Source: Candidatus Zipacnadia bacterium (GTDB lineage: Bacteria; Armatimonadota; Zipacnadia; Zipacnadales; UBA5352). Taken from it: DNA of 41,857 bases. Both the position numbers and the translations under genes were made by a program. Where the stretch lies: positions 1 to 41,857 of the forward strand of contig JALGSW010000051.1 in assembly GCA_029821635.1 (NCBI GenBank), read 5' to 3'. Below the pieces are notes generated by a model. It made no database searches. It saw only the letters and a list, made by a program, of their open reading frames with translations, and was not told the origin of the DNA. Of this stretch, positions 40,657 to 41,857 are shown piece after piece. Every line of letters begins with the position of its first letter. Position 1 is the stretch's first letter.

Positions 40657-41857
40657 ATGCGCCGACACCCGCTCGAATCGCTCGCACTGCTCGCCATCCT
40701 CAGTTGCGTGCTTGCACTGCCCGTATCCGCCGAGACCTACCAGTCCCCCGGCATCACCATCGATATCTCCGACGGAGCCCCACTGGGGATCCGCTCGATC
40801 AAGGCCTCCCCCGACGGTGAAGCGCTCTACCTGGACCCTGAGACCGTCGAGACCACCTGGGAGCTGCTGATGGTGGACGCGGAAGGCAACGCCTTCGCCG
40901 TCGATCCCGTCTCCAGCGACCTCGGCGGCCAGGCGAGCCAGGCCGACGGGAAGATGACGATCGTATGGGACGCCGCCGAGATTCCGGGCGGCACAGTGCG
41001 GGTTACGTGCAACTTTGAGCCTGCCCCGTCGATGCAGTGCCGCCGCGACGCGCCGATGATCTACGGGCGCATCGAAGTCGCCAACGAGTCCGACTGCCAG
41101 CTCCGCGCGGTCCAGTTCCCGCGCTTCACGCTGGTGCCGGGGCCCTCGCCCGCCGAGGAGGCGACGCTGGTCTTCCCGCGCGCCTACGGGCGCTCGTGGC
41201 GCAATCCCTTTGACGCCCCGCGCGGCTACCTCGTCGGGACGCTGGAGCCCGCGGGTCTGCAGGGCGACATGGAGATGCAGTTCGGCACGCTCTACGATGA
41301 CGCCGGGAACGGCTTCTACTGGGCGTTCTACGACGGCGAGGGCTACCACAAGCGCGCGGTCTACGACAACACGAAGCGCGGCACCATCGAGTTCAAGCTG
41401 GAGCATATTCCCGAGAACTGCCTGACGCCCGGTCAGGACTACACATCGCCCTACCCGGTCGCGCTGGCCACCTACAACGGCGACTGGTGGGACGCCGCGC
41501 GGATGTATCGCGAGTGGGCGCTGCAGCAGAAGTGGTGTCAGGCGGGGCCGATCAAGGACCGCGCCGACGCCGCCGGCTGGGTCAAGGACGCGGATATCTG
41601 GGTGCGCGGCGACGCCCGCCGCTACACCGCGGAGCTCTCCGAGAGCTACACGAGCGAGCTGCAGGACGCGCTGGGCGCGAAGACCATTGGCGTGCAGTTC
41701 TACGGCTGGTATCAGGTCGATGGCGAGGCCAACTGGATGGCACCGCTGGGCTGGCCGATGGTCGAGGGCTATCCGGAGATGATGGCACGGGCGCGCGAGC
41801 GCGGCCATCACTACACGCCCTACGTGAACTCGCTGCAGGTCGACTTCGAATCGATGG
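40657..41857 (+). CDS. secreted DUF6259-like putative glycoside hydrolase, truncated by the window end
   Basis: The frame is open from ATG 40657 (GAGAGGTGA upstream) to the window edge, 400 codons without a stop. The signal peptide is about 1-26 (LALLAILSCVLALPVSA before ETY). Residues about 27-250 are beta-rich (YQSPGITIDISDG, MIYGRIEVANESD, AVQFPRFTLVPG). PYPVALATYNGDWWDAARMYREWALQQ and IGVQFYGWYQVDGEANW then lead into a barrel, the arrangement seen in DUF6259 and related glycosidase-like proteins of soil and gut bacteria. The catalytic part lies partly outside the window. Confidence 0.8.
   Translation, partial: MRRHPLESLALLAILSCVLALPVSAETYQSPGITIDISDGAPLGIRSIKASPDGEALYLDPETVETTWELLMVDAEGNAFAVDPVSSDLGGQASQADGKMTIVWDAAEIPGGTVRVTCNFEPAPSMQCRRDAPMIYGRIEVANESDCQLRAVQFPRFTLVPGPSPAEEATLVFPRAYGRSWRNPFDAPRGYLVGTLEPAGLQGDMEMQFGTLYDDAGNGFYWAFYDGEGYHKRAVYDNTKRGTIEFKLEHIPENCLTPGQDYTSPYPVALATYNGDWWDAARMYREWALQQKWCQAGPIKDRADAAGWVKDADIWVRGDARRYTAELSESYTSELQDALGAKTIGVQFYGWYQVDGEANWMAPLGWPMVEGYPEMMARARERGHHYTPYVNSLQVDFESM

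Noticed and set aside
40573-41811. Open frame of 412 codons on the minus strand at the right end
   Set aside because: The plus strand has a signal peptide, promoter, ribosome-binding site and recognisable family; the minus frame has none.

Overview
The window is GC-rich bacterial chromosomal DNA. Two prepilin-type proteins near the right end share an almost identical N-terminus ([16 protein letters not shown], then a [21 protein letters not shown] stretch) that is abundant in Armatimonadota and also seen in Planctomycetota. With the many secreted glycoside-hydrolase-like proteins, this points to an uncultivated Armatimonadota-like bacterium; the lineage is inference, since no rRNA is present.

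Layout. (1) 221-2113: a secreted glycosidase-like protein. (2) 2137-6950: a consensus parS-like palindrome, a 7-SLBB polysaccharide export (OPX) protein, a ribbon-helix-helix (RHH) protein and a ParA ATPase. Upstream of parA lie a promoter and about 365 bp of reiterated GGCATAAC motifs. (3) 6951-19062: a same-strand run of mostly secreted or membrane-anchored carbohydrate-related proteins: a PHP/DUF3604 protein, a His-rich thioredoxin-like protein without Cys, an alpha-repeat plus propeller protein, a tandem C39-like protein broken by an exact 95-bp duplication, a TIM-barrel plus GATase1-like protein, and a LamG plus GH-like protein. (4) 19143-22507: a split, probably frameshifted, circularly permuted acyl-carrier-like membrane protein, a small secreted barrel-like protein, a UroD/MtaA-family methyltransferase and a formyltransferase. 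(5) 22511-38884: an exopolysaccharide cluster with two divergent operons, wzx/FrhB-like/pyruvyltransferase/wzz/GT2 on minus and GT2/GT4/GT4/wzy on plus. It is followed by a GHMP sugar kinase, a REP-associated transposase (RAYT), a nucleotidyltransferase and a phosphohexomutase. (6) 39043-40486: two prepilin-like DUF1559 genes, each with its own promoter and terminator. (7) 40657-end: a truncated secreted DUF6259-like protein.

How the genes work together. Kinase, mutase and nucleotidyltransferase can make a nucleotide sugar. The glycosyltransferases build a lipid-linked repeat, the pyruvyl- and perhaps formyltransferase decorate it, Wzx flips it, Wzy polymerises it, Wzz sets chain length and the OPX protein exports it.

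Other signals. Two families of REP-like hairpins are scattered between genes, one preceded by GTAG and one by GGAG. The RAYT gene is flanked by related repeats. Three reading frames are broken (11539-13952, 19143-19731, 39043-39684), by gene decay or by sequence error. Nearly every transcription unit in regions 2 and 4-7 that I examined has a readable sigma70-type promoter with 17-18 bp spacing; I did not find one for region 3.
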